Shown piece after piece: positions 27,787-36,629 of a DNA stretch of 64,000 bases; position 1 is the stretch's first letter; each line of letters opens with the position of its first letter. Below the pieces are notes generated by a model, which searched no databases, was not told the DNA's origin, and saw nothing but the letters and a program-made list of their open reading frames with translations. Made by a program: the position numbers and the translations under genes. Source of the stretch: Rhizobium sp. C1 (GTDB lineage Bacteria; Pseudomonadota; Alphaproteobacteria; Rhizobiales; Rhizobiaceae); contig NZ_JAJNCY010000001.1 in assembly GCF_021026335.1 (NCBI RefSeq), positions 62,001 to 126,000 of the forward strand, given 5' to 3'.

Positions 27787-28773
27787 TCACTTCTTCAGCG
27801 CAGCGTCGGTGATCTCATGCGTCCAGGCGCCTTCAGGCTTCTTGGTGATGATCTTCTGCGCCAGAACGGCGGCTTCCGTCCGGTCATAGGCGGCCTTGTC
27901 GAGGACGCCGGTGGAGTCGCCCAAGAGCTTCGCCACTTCACCCATCATGTAGACCTGGTGTTCCTTGGTCTGCGCGCCGGTGGAGTCGTTGTCGAGAACG
28001 ATGCCGGCAGCTTCTTCCGGATGCGCCTTGGCATAGGCCCAGCCCTTCATCGAGGCACGGACGAACTTCACCATGTCTCCCTTGAACTTCGGATCCTTCA
28101 GCTTGTCCTGCATCACGTAGAGGCCATCTTCGAGCAGGTCGGCGCCCATCTTCGTGTAGTCGAAGACCGTCAGCTTATCGAGCGTGAAGCCGGCGTCGAT
28201 GGCCTGACCGAGTTCGTTATAGGTCATGACGTGAATGCAGTCGGCCTGCTTCTGGATGAGCGGCTGGACGTCAAAGCTCTGTTGCAGAACCTTGACGCCG
28301 TTCGGTCCGCCGTCCGTTGGAATGCCTTCCTTGTTCATCAGTGCGAAGAAGGGGACTTCGTTGCCGAAGAACCAGACACCGACCGTGTGGCCCTTGAAGT
28401 CGGAGATCTTCTTGATCGGACCATCCTTGGGGCAGATGATTTCGAGGCCGGATTTCTGGTAGGGCTGGGCGATGTTGACGAGCGGAACGCCCTTTTCGCG
28501 GGCAGCAAGGGCCGCACCCATCCAGTCGACGATGACGTCGGCGCCGCCGCCGGCGATCACCTGTTCCGGTGCGATGTTCGGGCCGCCCGGCTTGATGTCG
28601 ACGTCGAGACCTTCTTCCTTGTAGTAGCCCTTGTCCTTGGCGACGAAATAGCCGGCGAACTGGGCCTGCGTGACCCATTTCAGCTGCAGCGTGACCTTGT
28701 CGGCAGCATGTGCCGCCACGCCGGAAAGGGCGAGCGCGGTGCCGAGCATGAGCGAAGCAATTGTCTTTTTCAT
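27787..28773 (-). CDS. ABC transporter substrate-binding protein, NMT1/THI5-like (probable pyrimidine importer)
   Basis: A 328-residue periplasmic binding protein. Residues 1-23 are a signal peptide ending AAHA, then DKVTLQLKWVTQAQFAGYFVAKDKGYYKEEGL, the classic NMT1/ThiY opening. The family covers precursors of thiamine, riboflavin, aromatic sulphonates and pyrimidines. Because the same gene string encodes dihydropyrimidinase and N-carbamoyl-beta-alanine amidohydrolase, a pyrimidine or dihydropyrimidine ligand is the best inference; ThiY is the alternative, but no thiamine genes or TPP riboswitch are nearby. It is last in the operon. Confidence 0.85.
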   Translation of the reverse strand: MKKTIASLMLGTALALSGVAAHAADKVTLQLKWVTQAQFAGYFVAKDKGYYKEEGLDVDIKPGGPNIAPEQVIAGGGADVIVDWMGAALAAREKGVPLVNIAQPYQKSGLEIICPKDGPIKKISDFKGHTVGVWFFGNEVPFFALMNKEGIPTDGGPNGVKVLQQSFDVQPLIQKQADCIHVMTYNELGQAIDAGFTLDKLTVFDYTKMGADLLEDGLYVMQDKLKDPKFKGDMVKFVRASMKGWAYAKAHPEEAAGIVLDNDSTGAQTKEHQVYMMGEVAKLLGDSTGVLDKAAYDRTEAAVLAQKIITKKPEGAWTHEITDAALKK

Positions 28774-28844
28774 TGTTCAACCCTCTTTTTGTTTCTCCCG
28801 TCCACCACGGACGGAACCTTGATTGAGGCAGGCGAACCTGCCTT

Positions 28845-29717
28845 TTACCTCTGCCCCCCACGGACAGAGGGATGCCAGAACGTGACCTTGCGTTCGATCA
28901 GCGCGACGATCCCGTAGAAAAGCGAGCCGGCGATGGCGGCGGCCAGAATTTCCGCCCAGACCATGGCCGTGTTCATGCGGCCCATTTCGGTCGAGATGCG
29001 GAAGCCCATGCCGACCGAGGGCGAGCCGAAGAATTCGGCCACGATCGCTCCGATCATGGCGAGCGTCGAATTGATCTTCAGCGCATTGAAGATGAAAGGC
29101 CATGCGGCGGGCAGGCGCAGCTTCAGCAGCGTCTGCGGCCATGAGGCGGCATAGGTGCGCATCAGATCGCGCTCCATGTGGCCCGAGGCGGCAAGGCCGG
29201 TGATCGTGTTGATCAGCATCGGGAAGAAGATCATCGTGACGATGATCGCCGCCTTGGACTGCCATTCGAAGCCGAACCACATGATCATGATCGGCGCGAG
29301 GCCGACGATGGGCAGCGCCGAGACCAGATTGCCGAGCGGCAGCAGGCCCGCCTTGAGGAAAGGCGAGCGGTCGATGACGAATGCCGCGAGCAAGCCCGCG
29401 CCGCAGCCAATGACGTAGCCGGGCAGAACTTCCTTGAACACCGTCTGCCAGACATCGATGCCGATGATCGGCAGGGCGTTGAGCGCCGCTTCGATAATGA
29501 TGCTGGGGGCGGGGAGCAGGATTTCCGGAATGGCGAGGCCGCGGGCAAGCAGTTCCCAGAGCGCGAGAAGGCAGATGCCGAAAATGGCTGGCACGGCAAA
29601 GCCGATCTGCCGCTCGGCAGCGGGTCCCGCCGGTTTCAGGCGGACGAGATATTCGTTCAGCGCCCAGCTTCCGAGCCAGACGGCAAGTGCCAGGATGATG
29701 ACGACAATCGCGCTCAT
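28845..29717 (-). CDS. ABC transporter permease (SsuC/TauC/ThiX-like), first of a pair
   Basis: A 290-residue inner-membrane permease with about six membrane helices. The binding-protein-dependent permease motif is seen in RDLMRTYAASWPQTLLKLRLPAAWPFIFNALK (EAA-loop region), followed by AMIGAIVAEFFGS. The N-terminus has an extra hydrophobic segment (SAIVVIILALAVWLGSWAL). Its start overlaps the end of the other permease gene by four bases, indicating a heterodimeric channel served by the ATPase gene upstream. Confidence 0.88.
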   Translation of the reverse strand: MSAIVVIILALAVWLGSWALNEYLVRLKPAGPAAERQIGFAVPAIFGICLLALWELLARGLAIPEILLPAPSIIIEAALNALPIIGIDVWQTVFKEVLPGYVIGCGAGLLAAFVIDRSPFLKAGLLPLGNLVSALPIVGLAPIMIMWFGFEWQSKAAIIVTMIFFPMLINTITGLAASGHMERDLMRTYAASWPQTLLKLRLPAAWPFIFNALKINSTLAMIGAIVAEFFGSPSVGMGFRISTEMGRMNTAMVWAEILAAAIAGSLFYGIVALIERKVTFWHPSVRGGQR

Positions 29718-30601
29718 GCCGTGGCCTCCGGTCTGGCGCCCATCATACGATAGACGAGGCGCTCGATGCCGCCGACGATGAAGACGAGGAGGCCGGCCAC
29801 GATGGAGGAGACGAAGAGCGCCGCCCAGATCTGGATCGTCTGGCCGTAATAGGAGCCGGAGAGGAGCCGCGCGCCGAGGCCCGCGACCGCGCCGGTCGGC
29901 AGTTCACCCACAATCGCGCCGATGAGCGAAATGGCGATACCGACTTTCAGCGAGGCGAAGAGGAAGGGAATGGCGGCGGGGAAGCGCAGCTTCCAGAACA
30001 CCTGTGTGCGGCTGGCATGATAGGTGTGCATGAGATCGAGCTGGATGATTTCCGGCGAGCGCAGCCCCTTCACCATGCCGACGACGACGGGGAAGAAGGA
30101 GAGATATGTCGAGATCAGCGCCTTGGGCAGAAGGCCGGAAATGCCGATGGCATTCAGCACCACGATGAGCATGGGCGCAATCGCCATGATCGGGATCGTC
30201 TGGCTGGCAATGACCCACGGCATCATCGACTTGTCCATGGCCCGGTTATGCACGATGCCGACGGCGAGCGCGATGCCGAGTGCCGTGCCGAGGGCGAAGC
30301 CGAGGAGGGTGGCGGAAAGCGTGATCCAGGCGTGGTAGACCAGAGAGCGCTTGGACGTGATGCTCATCGTCGCTGTGGAATTCCAGATTTCCTTGACGAT
30401 CTGGTGGGGCGCGGGGAGCAGCGGTTTGTCCATGGAATAGGATTTCAGCCACATCGCGCCCGTGGTCAGCACCTCGCCCTTGCGGGCGGCTTCCTCGACG
30501 GCGAGCGTACGGTTCATGATCAGGGCTGCGGCATACCATGCCGCAATGATGACGACGAGGACTGCGAGGATGGGCCAGACTTTGGTGCGGAGGGTGGTCA
30601 T
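29714..30601 (-). CDS. ABC transporter permease (SsuC/TauC/ThiX-like), second of a pair
   Basis: A 295-residue permease paralogous to the neighbouring one, beginning MTTLRTKVWPILAVLVVIIAA. The coupling loop is LMHTYHASRTQVFWKLRFPAAIPFLFASLK, then LIGAIVGELPTGAVAGLGARL. About 156 bases of repeat-rich non-coding DNA separate it from the ATPase gene upstream, a break in an otherwise compact operon. Confidence 0.88.
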   Translation of the reverse strand: MTTLRTKVWPILAVLVVIIAAWYAAALIMNRTLAVEEAARKGEVLTTGAMWLKSYSMDKPLLPAPHQIVKEIWNSTATMSITSKRSLVYHAWITLSATLLGFALGTALGIALAVGIVHNRAMDKSMMPWVIASQTIPIMAIAPMLIVVLNAIGISGLLPKALISTYLSFFPVVVGMVKGLRSPEIIQLDLMHTYHASRTQVFWKLRFPAAIPFLFASLKVGIAISLIGAIVGELPTGAVAGLGARLLSGSYYGQTIQIWAALFVSSIVAGLLVFIVGGIERLVYRMMGARPEATA

Positions 30602-30623
30602 GGGCGATCTCCGCTTGCCGCAG

Positions 30624-30757
30624 CGTCACTCTCCCCCCTTGAGGGGGAGATGTCACGAAGTGACAGAGGGGGGCGCCCCATGGACGACAGAGGGTGGCGC
30701 ACCCCCCTCTGTCTGCTACGCAGACATCTCCCCCTCAAGGGGGGAGAGTAGCGGAGA
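30624..30757. repeat. Intergenic palindromic repeat of the CTCCCCC..GGGGGAG type
   Basis: A ~130-base imperfect inverted repeat. Left part CTCCCCCCTTGAGGGGGAGA (near 30631) pairs with CTCCCCCTCAAGGGGGGAGA (near 30728), enclosing GTCACGAAGTGACAGAGGGG and its near mirror ACCCCCCTCTGTCTGC. It fills the ATPase-permease gap. Related repeats occur at 34271-34437 and 49121-49230. Confidence 0.8.
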
Positions 30758-30766
30758 ATGCCGCAC

Positions 30767-31558
30767 TCAATCATCATAGCTATGCCCCGCCTTCAGCCCC
30801 TCGCGGACACGATGGGCAATGGCCAGAAACTCCGGCGTTTCGCGGATGTCGAGCGGGCGCTCCTTCGGCAGTGTCGATTCAATCACATCGGTGACGCGGC
30901 CGGGGCGCGGGCTCATGACGACGATCTTGGTCGAGAGATAGACGGCCTCCGGGATCGAGTGGGTGACGAAACAGATCGTCTTGTTGGTGCGCGCCCAGAG
31001 TTCGAGAAGCTGCTGGTTCAGGTGGTCGCGGACGATTTCGTCGAGCGCGCCGAAGGGTTCGTCCATAAGAAGAAGATCGGCGTCGAAGGCGAGCGCGCGG
31101 GCGATCGAAGCGCGCTGCTGCATGCCGCCGGAAAGCTGCCAGGGATATTTCTTGCCGAAGCCGGAGAGGTTGACCAGCGAAAGCGTATGCTCGATCCGCT
31201 TCTTCTGTTCGTCCTTGGAATAGCCCATGATTTCAAGGGGAAGGGCAATGTTCTTCTCGATGGTGCGCCAGGGATAGAGCGCCGCGGCCTGAAACACATA
31301 GCCATAGGAGCGGTTCTTGCGCGCATCTTCCGGCGTCGTGCCGTTGACGAGGATCTGTCCTTCGGTCGCACGTTCGAGATCGGCAATGACGCGCAGGAAC
31401 GTCGTCTTGCCGCAGCCGGACGGGCCGATAAAGGACACGAAGTCGCCCTTGCGCACCTCCAGATTGACCCCGGTCAGCGCGTTGACGGGTCCGTCATTCG
31501 TCTGAAAGGTCAGGCCCAGATTTTTCGCCGAAACGACGGAAGACTGATTTTCTGCCAT
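30767..31558 (-). CDS. ABC transporter ATPase (SsuB/TauB/NrtD-like) of the pyrimidine importer
   Basis: A 263-residue ATPase energising the adjacent permease pair. Walker A is GPSGCGKTT, signature LSGGMQQRASIARAL, Walker B LLLMDEPFGALDE, and the H-loop lies in TICFVTHSIPEAV. I start at ATG 31558 (MAENQSSVVSAKN); a GTG two codons earlier is also possible. It follows the LysE gene at about 157 bases and precedes the repeat-filled gap to the permeases. Confidence 0.9.
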   Translation of the reverse strand: MAENQSSVVSAKNLGLTFQTNDGPVNALTGVNLEVRKGDFVSFIGPSGCGKTTFLRVIADLERATEGQILVNGTTPEDARKNRSYGYVFQAAALYPWRTIEKNIALPLEIMGYSKDEQKKRIEHTLSLVNLSGFGKKYPWQLSGGMQQRASIARALAFDADLLLMDEPFGALDEIVRDHLNQQLLELWARTNKTICFVTHSIPEAVYLSTKIVVMSPRPGRVTDVIESTLPKERPLDIRETPEFLAIAHRVREGLKAGHSYDD

Positions 31559-31715
31559 GTTCACCCAGTGTATTTTATGAGGCGCTGCGCTGGCGATTTT
31601 CGCTCTCTTGTACGTCGCGCCGATGATGTTCCCCGGACTTGTCGTCCTTGTCTTGTTCTTTAGAGGTTGCTCCTATGTCATCCGGCAATGACCCCGAATG
31701 CAAGTTGCTTTGCCA

Positions 31716-32372
31716 TCAAGTCTTCCGCTCCCATGCCAAGGCACCTGCCAACAGCATCAGGATGCCGCCGGCGATGGCTTCTATCCAGAGGACGACCCGT
31801 TCCGTGATGACCTTGGCCAGCGCGGAGAAGGAGAGGGCGTAGATGACCAAGACCGGCAGTTCCAGCAGGACAGAAACGCTGCCGAGGACAACCATCTGGA
31901 ACGCAACCGGTCCATGCGGATCGATGAACTGGGGCAGGATGGCAACGAAGAATGCAAGGTTTTTCGGGTTGGCGGCCTGAAGACTGATGCCTTTCCAGTA
32001 GAGTTCCAGTGGCGGGGTTTTCGCGCGTGGCATTTTCGATGCTTCCGCGAAGGGCGCGTCGTGTTTCTCGCCGCGCCACCAGGCTCCGACCAGCGGAGCC
32101 ACCATCTTGATGCCCAGCCAGGCGAGATAAAGCGCCCCGATAATCTTCAGCACATAAAACAGCATTGCGCTGGCGAGGATCAGCGATGCGACGCCTGCCG
32201 CCGACAGTGCGAAATAGATGGCGTTCGTCGTCAAGATGCCCGCTGCCGCAGCTTGCGACCGCCAGAAGCCCTGCCGCATCGACAGACCGACGACCAGCAG
32301 AACTGCCGGTCCCGGCGATAGGCAAAGCAGGAGTTCAGTGACAGCGAATGCGGCGAGATTAGACCAATCCAT
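31716..32372 (-). CDS. LysE/RhtB family exporter in the pyrimidine operon
   Basis: A 218-residue membrane protein with signature LLCLSPGPAVLLVVGLSMRQGF at the N-terminus and LQAANPKNLAFFVAILPQFIDP in the middle, typical of LysE/RhtB exporters. It starts four bases after the hydA stop and is therefore cotranscribed. A plausible but untested role is relief of excess beta-alanine, 3-aminoisobutyrate or another amino acid made by pyrimidine breakdown. Confidence 0.88.
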   Translation of the reverse strand: MDWSNLAAFAVTELLLCLSPGPAVLLVVGLSMRQGFWRSQAAAAGILTTNAIYFALSAAGVASLILASAMLFYVLKIIGALYLAWLGIKMVAPLVGAWWRGEKHDAPFAEASKMPRAKTPPLELYWKGISLQAANPKNLAFFVAILPQFIDPHGPVAFQMVVLGSVSVLLELPVLVIYALSFSALAKVITERVVLWIEAIAGGILMLLAGALAWERKT

Positions 32373-32375
32373 GGC

Positions 32376-33833
32376 TCACACCCCGCTCGCCGGAATGCCC
32401 GTGCGCTGCACCTTGCGCGGCGCCGTCACTTCCTTCCAGGTCGACAGAGCCGACGACACGGCGGGGAAGGGGTCTCGGGCGACGAACTGGCCGTGACCTT
32501 CGCGGGTCTTGATGCTGGATTCCTCGACGGCGACATAGCCGCGGGTGAGCGTGAAGCGGGGCAGGCCTTTCACCTTCTTGCCTTCGAAGACGTTGTAGTC
32601 GATGGCCGATTGCTGGCTCGCCGCCGTGATCGTCTTTTCGCGGTTGGGGTCCCAGACGACGATGTCGGCATCGGCTCCGACGAGGATTGCGCCCTTCTTC
32701 GGATAGACGTTGAGGATCTTGGCGATGTTGGTCGAGGTGACGGCGACGAACTCGTTCATGGTGATGCGGCCGGTCGCCACGCCATAGGTCCAGAGCATGG
32801 GCAGGCGGTCTTCAAGGCCGCCGGTGCCGTTCGGGATCTTGGTGAAATCGCCCACACCATAGCGCTTCTGCTCGGTGGTAAAGGCGCAGTGGTCGGTCGC
32901 GACCACCTGCAGCGAGCCCGACGCAAGGCCGGCCCAGAGGCTGTCCTGATGCTTCTTGTCGCGGAAGGGGGGCGACATGACGCGGCGGGCGGCATGGTCC
33001 CAGTCTGCATTCGCATACTCGCTCTCGTCGAGCGTCAGGTGCTGGATCAGCGGCTCGCCATAGACGCGCATGCCGTTCTGGCGCGCGCGGCGAATGGCTT
33101 CATGGGCCTGTTCGCAGGAGGTGTGGACCACATAGAGCGGAACACCGGCCATGTCGGCGATGATGATGGCGCGGTTGGTTGCCTCGCCCTCGACGGAGGC
33201 GGGGCGGGAATAGGCGTGGGCCTCGGGGCCGTTATTGCCTTCGGCGAGCAGTTTCTGCTGCATCTGCGCGACGATGTCGCCGTTTTCGGCATGCACCAGC
33301 GGCAGCGCGCCGAGTGCGGCGCAGCGCTGGAAGGAGGAGAACATCTCGTCGTCATCCACCATTAGCGCGCCCTTGTAGGCCATGAAGTGCTTGAAGGTGT
33401 TGATGCCCTTCTCTTTGACGATGGTCTCCATCTCGTTGAAGACCTGCTCGCCCCACCATGTGATCGACATGTGGAAGGAATAGTCGGCATTGGCGCGGGT
33501 CGACTTGTTGTCCCAGCGCTTCAGCGCATCCACGAGCGACTGGCCAGGATCGGGCAGGCAGAAATCGACGACCATCGTGGTGCCGCCGGCGAGACCTGCG
33601 CGCGTGCCGCTCTCGAAATCATCGGACGAATAGGTGCCCATGAAAGGCATTTCGAGATGCACATGGGGATCGATGCCGCCCGGCATGACATAGCAGCCGG
33701 TCGCATCCAGGATTTCATTGCCGGCGAGGTTCGGGCCGATCTCCACGATCACCCCATGCTCGATCTTCACATCCGCCTTGTATGTCAGGTCGGCGGTGAC
33801 GATCGTGCCGCCCTTGATGACTGTGCTGCTCAT
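32376..33833 (-). CDS. hydA: Dihydropyrimidinase (D-hydantoinase)
   Basis: A 485-residue amidohydrolase opening 5,6-dihydrouracil/dihydrothymine to N-carbamoyl-beta-amino acids, step two of reductive pyrimidine degradation. Metal ligands are visible: GGIDPHVHLEMPFMGT, the carbamylated-lysine region FKHFMAYKGALMVDD, LVHAENGD, VVHTSCEQA and VVATDHCAF. Length is normal for the family. Its start overlaps the DUF559 gene stop by four bases. The context (carbamoyl amidohydrolase, RutR-like regulator, preTA nearby) supports dihydropyrimidinase over a plain hydantoinase. Confidence 0.93.
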   Translation of the reverse strand: MSSTVIKGGTIVTADLTYKADVKIEHGVIVEIGPNLAGNEILDATGCYVMPGGIDPHVHLEMPFMGTYSSDDFESGTRAGLAGGTTMVVDFCLPDPGQSLVDALKRWDNKSTRANADYSFHMSITWWGEQVFNEMETIVKEKGINTFKHFMAYKGALMVDDDEMFSSFQRCAALGALPLVHAENGDIVAQMQQKLLAEGNNGPEAHAYSRPASVEGEATNRAIIIADMAGVPLYVVHTSCEQAHEAIRRARQNGMRVYGEPLIQHLTLDESEYANADWDHAARRVMSPPFRDKKHQDSLWAGLASGSLQVVATDHCAFTTEQKRYGVGDFTKIPNGTGGLEDRLPMLWTYGVATGRITMNEFVAVTSTNIAKILNVYPKKGAILVGADADIVVWDPNREKTITAASQQSAIDYNVFEGKKVKGLPRFTLTRGYVAVEESSIKTREGHGQFVARDPFPAVSSALSTWKEVTAPRKVQRTGIPASGV

Positions 33834-34264
33834 GATGCTGTTCCCTTGTTATGGTTCCGCGCCGGATAGAAGCGCGTCGAGTCACATCTTTCGACGATCC
33901 TTCCCTCAAGGACCGCGAGAATCGTTTCAAGAACGCTGCGGCGTTCCGTCAGTACTTCGTTGTTCCAGAAGCGCAGGACTGCGTATCCCTGGCGGTTCAG
34001 CCAATCCGTGCGGAGTTCGTCCATGGGATTTTCAGCGTGCTGCGATCCGTCCACTTCGACGATCAAATTGTTCTGTCTGCAAACAAAGTCTGCAATATAG
34101 GGGCCGAGCGGGATCTGGCGTGAAAACTTGTAGCCATTGAGGCGCCTGTTTCTCAGATCGACCCATAGACGAAATTCCGCCTCCGTTTCATCGTGTCGGA
34201 GTTGGCGCGCCAATGAGGTGCCGCGTTGGGTTCGCTTGGTGAGAGACTTGTCCGGATTGCGCAT
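33830..34264 (-). CDS. DUF559 (Vsr/MTES_1575-like) endonuclease-fold protein
   Basis: A 144-residue protein starting MRNPDKSLTKRTQRGTSLAR. The DUF559 pattern is clear: ETEAEFRLWVDLRNRRLNGYKFSRQIPLGPYIADFVC, then LIVEVDGSQHAENP and a C-terminal GYAVLRFWNNEVL. The D-x(n)-E-V-D arrangement resembles the restriction-endonuclease-like (Vsr) fold; the family has no settled function. It sits between two pyrimidine-degradation genes, overlapping hydA by four bases, and is preceded by 190 bases of palindromic repeat. A longer upstream reading passes through the repeat and is rejected. Confidence 0.85.
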   Translation of the reverse strand: MRNPDKSLTKRTQRGTSLARQLRHDETEAEFRLWVDLRNRRLNGYKFSRQIPLGPYIADFVCRQNNLIVEVDGSQHAENPMDELRTDWLNRQGYAVLRFWNNEVLTERRSVLETILAVLEGRIVERCDSTRFYPARNHNKGTAS

Positions 34265-34270
34265 GTCGCT

Positions 34271-34437
34271 CCGCCCCCTCATCCGACCCTTCGGGCCACC
34301 TTCTCCCCGCGGGGGAGAAGCGGGCGTTTGCCTTGCTCTTGGCGCCCGACCTCGCTGATTTTCCGAGACGGCAAAAGCGTGCTCCCTCTTCTCCCCATCG
34401 GGGAGAAGGTGGCCCGAAGGGCCGGATGAGGGGGCGG
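34271..34437. repeat. Inverted repeat with 38-bp arms upstream of the DUF559 gene
   Basis: Arms 34271-34308 (beginning CCGCCCCCTCATCCGACCC) and 34400-34437 are reverse complements with one mismatch. Each arm contains a smaller CTTCTCCCC...GGGGAGAAG hairpin partner. This is the well-known type of rhizobial intergenic repeat. Confidence 0.85.
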
Positions 34438-34457
34438 CACGGAATGCCATCATGAAT

Positions 34458-35708
34458 TCACTCCACAATCCCCGCCGTCTCGACCACTGCGCGCAGCAGC
34501 ACATCGGCACCAGCACCCGCCCATTCCTTGGAAATCTCTTCCGCCTCGTTGTGCGAAAGGCCGCCGACGCAGGGGCACATGACCATGGTGGCAGGCGCCA
34601 CCTTGGCGGCCCAGCAGGCGTCATGGCCGGCGCCGGAGATGAGGTTCATGTGGCTGTAGCCGAGGTCTTCCGCGGCCTTGCGCACTGCAGAGACGAGGGT
34701 GGGGTCGAAGGTGACGGGGTCGAAATGGCCGACGGCCTCGACCGAGCAGCCGACGCCGAGCGCTTCGGCGATAGTGGCGGCTTCCTTCTCGATGCGGGCG
34801 CGCATGCCGTCGAGCTTCGCCTGATCCGGCGAGCGGATATCGACGGTGAAGATAACGGTTCCGGGCAGTACGTTGCGGGAATTGGGCGAGAATTTCACCT
34901 GGCCGACGCCGCCGACGCAGCCCGGCTGGTTTTCCATCGCCACCGTCTGCACCATTTCCATGATGCGGGCCATGGCAAGCCCGGCGTTCACACGCATGTT
35001 CATCGGCGTCGAGCCGGTATGCGCCTCCTTGCCGGTCAGCGTGAATTCCAGCCACCAGAGGCCCTGACAGTGGGTGACGACGCCGATCTGCTTGTCTTCG
35101 GCTTCGAGGATCGGTCCCTGTTCGATGTGATATTCGAAATAGGCGTGCATCTTGCGCGCACCCACCTCTTCGTCGCCAATCCAGCCGATGCGGGCGAGTT
35201 CGTCGCCGAAGCGCAGGCCTTCCATGTCCTTGCGATCGTAGGCGTAGTCGAGCGAGTGGATGCCGGCGAAGACGCCGGAGGCGAGCATGGCGGGGGCGAA
35301 GCGCGCGCCTTCCTCGTTCGTCCAGTTGACGACGACGATGGGGTGCTTCGTCTTGATGTTGAGGTCGTTCATCGAGCGGATGACTTCGAGACCGGCGAGA
35401 ACGCCGAGCACGCCATCATATTTACCGCCGGTCGGCTGGGTGTCGAGATGCGAGCCGACATAAATGGGCAGCGCATCCGGGTCGGTGCCGGGGCGCGTCA
35501 TGAACATGTTGCCGATCTTGTCGACGCCCATGGTGAGGCCAGCTGCCTCGCACCAGGACTGGAAGAGCTTGCGTCCTTGCGCATCCGCATCGGTCAGCGT
35601 CTGGCGATTGTTGCCGCCCGCGATGCCGGGGCCGATCTTCGCCATGTCCATGAGGCTGTCCCACAGACGATCGGCATTGACGCGCATGTTCTGGCCCGGT
35701 GCAGCCAT
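34458..35708 (-). CDS. N-carbamoyl-beta-alanine amidohydrolase (M20 family, Zn-dependent)
   Basis: A 416-residue M20/hydantoinase-carbamoylase enzyme releasing beta-alanine, CO2 and ammonia from N-carbamoyl-beta-alanine, the last step of reductive pyrimidine degradation. Start ATG 35708 (MAAPGQNMRVNADRLWDSLM) has GAGGAG upstream; an earlier start gives a basic non-family extension. Metal-site motifs are VGSHLDTQPTGGKYDGVLGV, VVNWTNEEGARFAP and FEYHIEQGP. Allantoate amidohydrolase is the main alternative. It is first in the operon, directly downstream of a RutR-type operator. Confidence 0.9.
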   Translation of the reverse strand: MAAPGQNMRVNADRLWDSLMDMAKIGPGIAGGNNRQTLTDADAQGRKLFQSWCEAAGLTMGVDKIGNMFMTRPGTDPDALPIYVGSHLDTQPTGGKYDGVLGVLAGLEVIRSMNDLNIKTKHPIVVVNWTNEEGARFAPAMLASGVFAGIHSLDYAYDRKDMEGLRFGDELARIGWIGDEEVGARKMHAYFEYHIEQGPILEAEDKQIGVVTHCQGLWWLEFTLTGKEAHTGSTPMNMRVNAGLAMARIMEMVQTVAMENQPGCVGGVGQVKFSPNSRNVLPGTVIFTVDIRSPDQAKLDGMRARIEKEAATIAEALGVGCSVEAVGHFDPVTFDPTLVSAVRKAAEDLGYSHMNLISGAGHDACWAAKVAPATMVMCPCVGGLSHNEAEEISKEWAGAGADVLLRAVVETAGIVE

Positions 35709-35839
35709 GGAAATTCTCCTCAGTTTTCTGTCTCGGCGCGCCACTTTTGCGTGGTCTTCGCCTCATTGTTCCGACCGGTTTTCTTTTCTTGTTTTTTCAC
35801 AAAATCCGCGTTGCGTTTGTAAATTGCATGACGGATAAT

Positions 35840-35855
35840 TTGACCGGTTGGTAAA
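35840..35855. promoter_or_regulatory. Candidate RutR-type operator between the amidohydrolase gene and rutR
   Basis: TTGACCGGTTGGTAAA agrees with the E. coli RutR palindrome TTGACCANNTGGTCAA at 12 of 14 defined positions (consensus from memory). It lies about 130 bases before the amidohydrolase start and 135 before the regulator start, placed to control both. Confidence 0.65.
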
Positions 35856-35990
35856 CATTACAGCTTCCGTTGCTGCACTCAAGACGAAAAAAGCAGTCAC
35901 ATCAGAGAAAATCGTCGATAAGTGCATATTAAGTTCGCAGTGCCTTTTCAAAAGGCAATTCCGCTCAGGTGGCGGACGATGAGGGGTGAT

Positions 35991-36629
35991 ATGGCGATAC
36001 CGAGAGCGGCGAAAACGCAGCGCAGGACACGCATCCAGGAGGAGAAGGAGGAGATCATCCTCGAGGCGGCTCTGGACGTCTTTTCCATGCACGGTTTCAA
36101 GGGGGCGACGATCGACCAGATTGCCGAGGTGGCCGGCATGTCGAAGCCCAATCTGCTCTATTATTTCCGCACCAAGGAGGCGATGCACCGGGCGCTGATC
36201 GATCGTGTGCTCGACACATGGCTCGATCCGCTGCGGGAATTCGATGCGGAGGGAAATCCGGAAGTCGAGATCAAGAGCTATATCCGCCGCAAGCTGGAAA
36301 TGTCGCGCGACTTCCCGCGCGAAAGCCGGCTGTTTGCAAACGAGATCCTGCGCGGCGCGCCGTCCATCGTGGAAGAGCTGGATGATCTGAGAAAGCTTGT
36401 CGATGAAAAGGCCGAGGTGATCCGTGCCTGGGTGAAGGCGGGCAAGATCGGCCGCTGCGATCCTTATCACCTTATCTTTTCCATCTGGGCGACGACGCAG
36501 CACTATGCCGATTTCGACGTACAGGTGAAAGCTGTCCTTGGGCCGGCCCGCAGCGGCGACGGCCGCTTCGAGGATGCCGCCCGGTTTCTCGAACAGCTTT
36601 ACATGAGCGGACTTCAGGTCAGACCCTGA
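35991..36629 (+). CDS. rutR: RutR-like TetR family regulator of pyrimidine degradation
   Basis: A 212-residue TetR-family regulator, the same length as E. coli RutR. The start at ATG 35991 (MAIPRAAKTQRRTRIQEEK) is preceded by GAGGGGTGAT; the frame also extends to a GTG at 35922. The helix-turn-helix is ATIDQIAEVAGMSKPNLLYYFRTKEAM. The C-terminal domain (LEMSRDFPRESRLFANEILRGAP, SIWATTQHYADFDVQV) is RutR-like; RutR binds uracil/thymine and releases DNA. Its divergent position next to pyrimidine genes and matching operators support the name. Confidence 0.85.
   Translation: MAIPRAAKTQRRTRIQEEKEEIILEAALDVFSMHGFKGATIDQIAEVAGMSKPNLLYYFRTKEAMHRALIDRVLDTWLDPLREFDAEGNPEVEIKSYIRRKLEMSRDFPRESRLFANEILRGAPSIVEELDDLRKLVDEKAEVIRAWVKAGKIGRCDPYHLIFSIWATTQHYADFDVQVKAVLGPARSGDGRFEDAARFLEQLYMSGLQVRP

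Noticed and set aside
27787-28773. Thiamine-precursor binding protein ThiY with TPP riboswitch
   Set aside because: No thi genes nearby and no riboswitch-like conserved helices recognised upstream; operon context is pyrimidine degradation.
27634-28917. Plus-strand frame opposite the NMT1-type binding protein
   Set aside because: Antisense to a protein with a clean signal peptide and family motifs.
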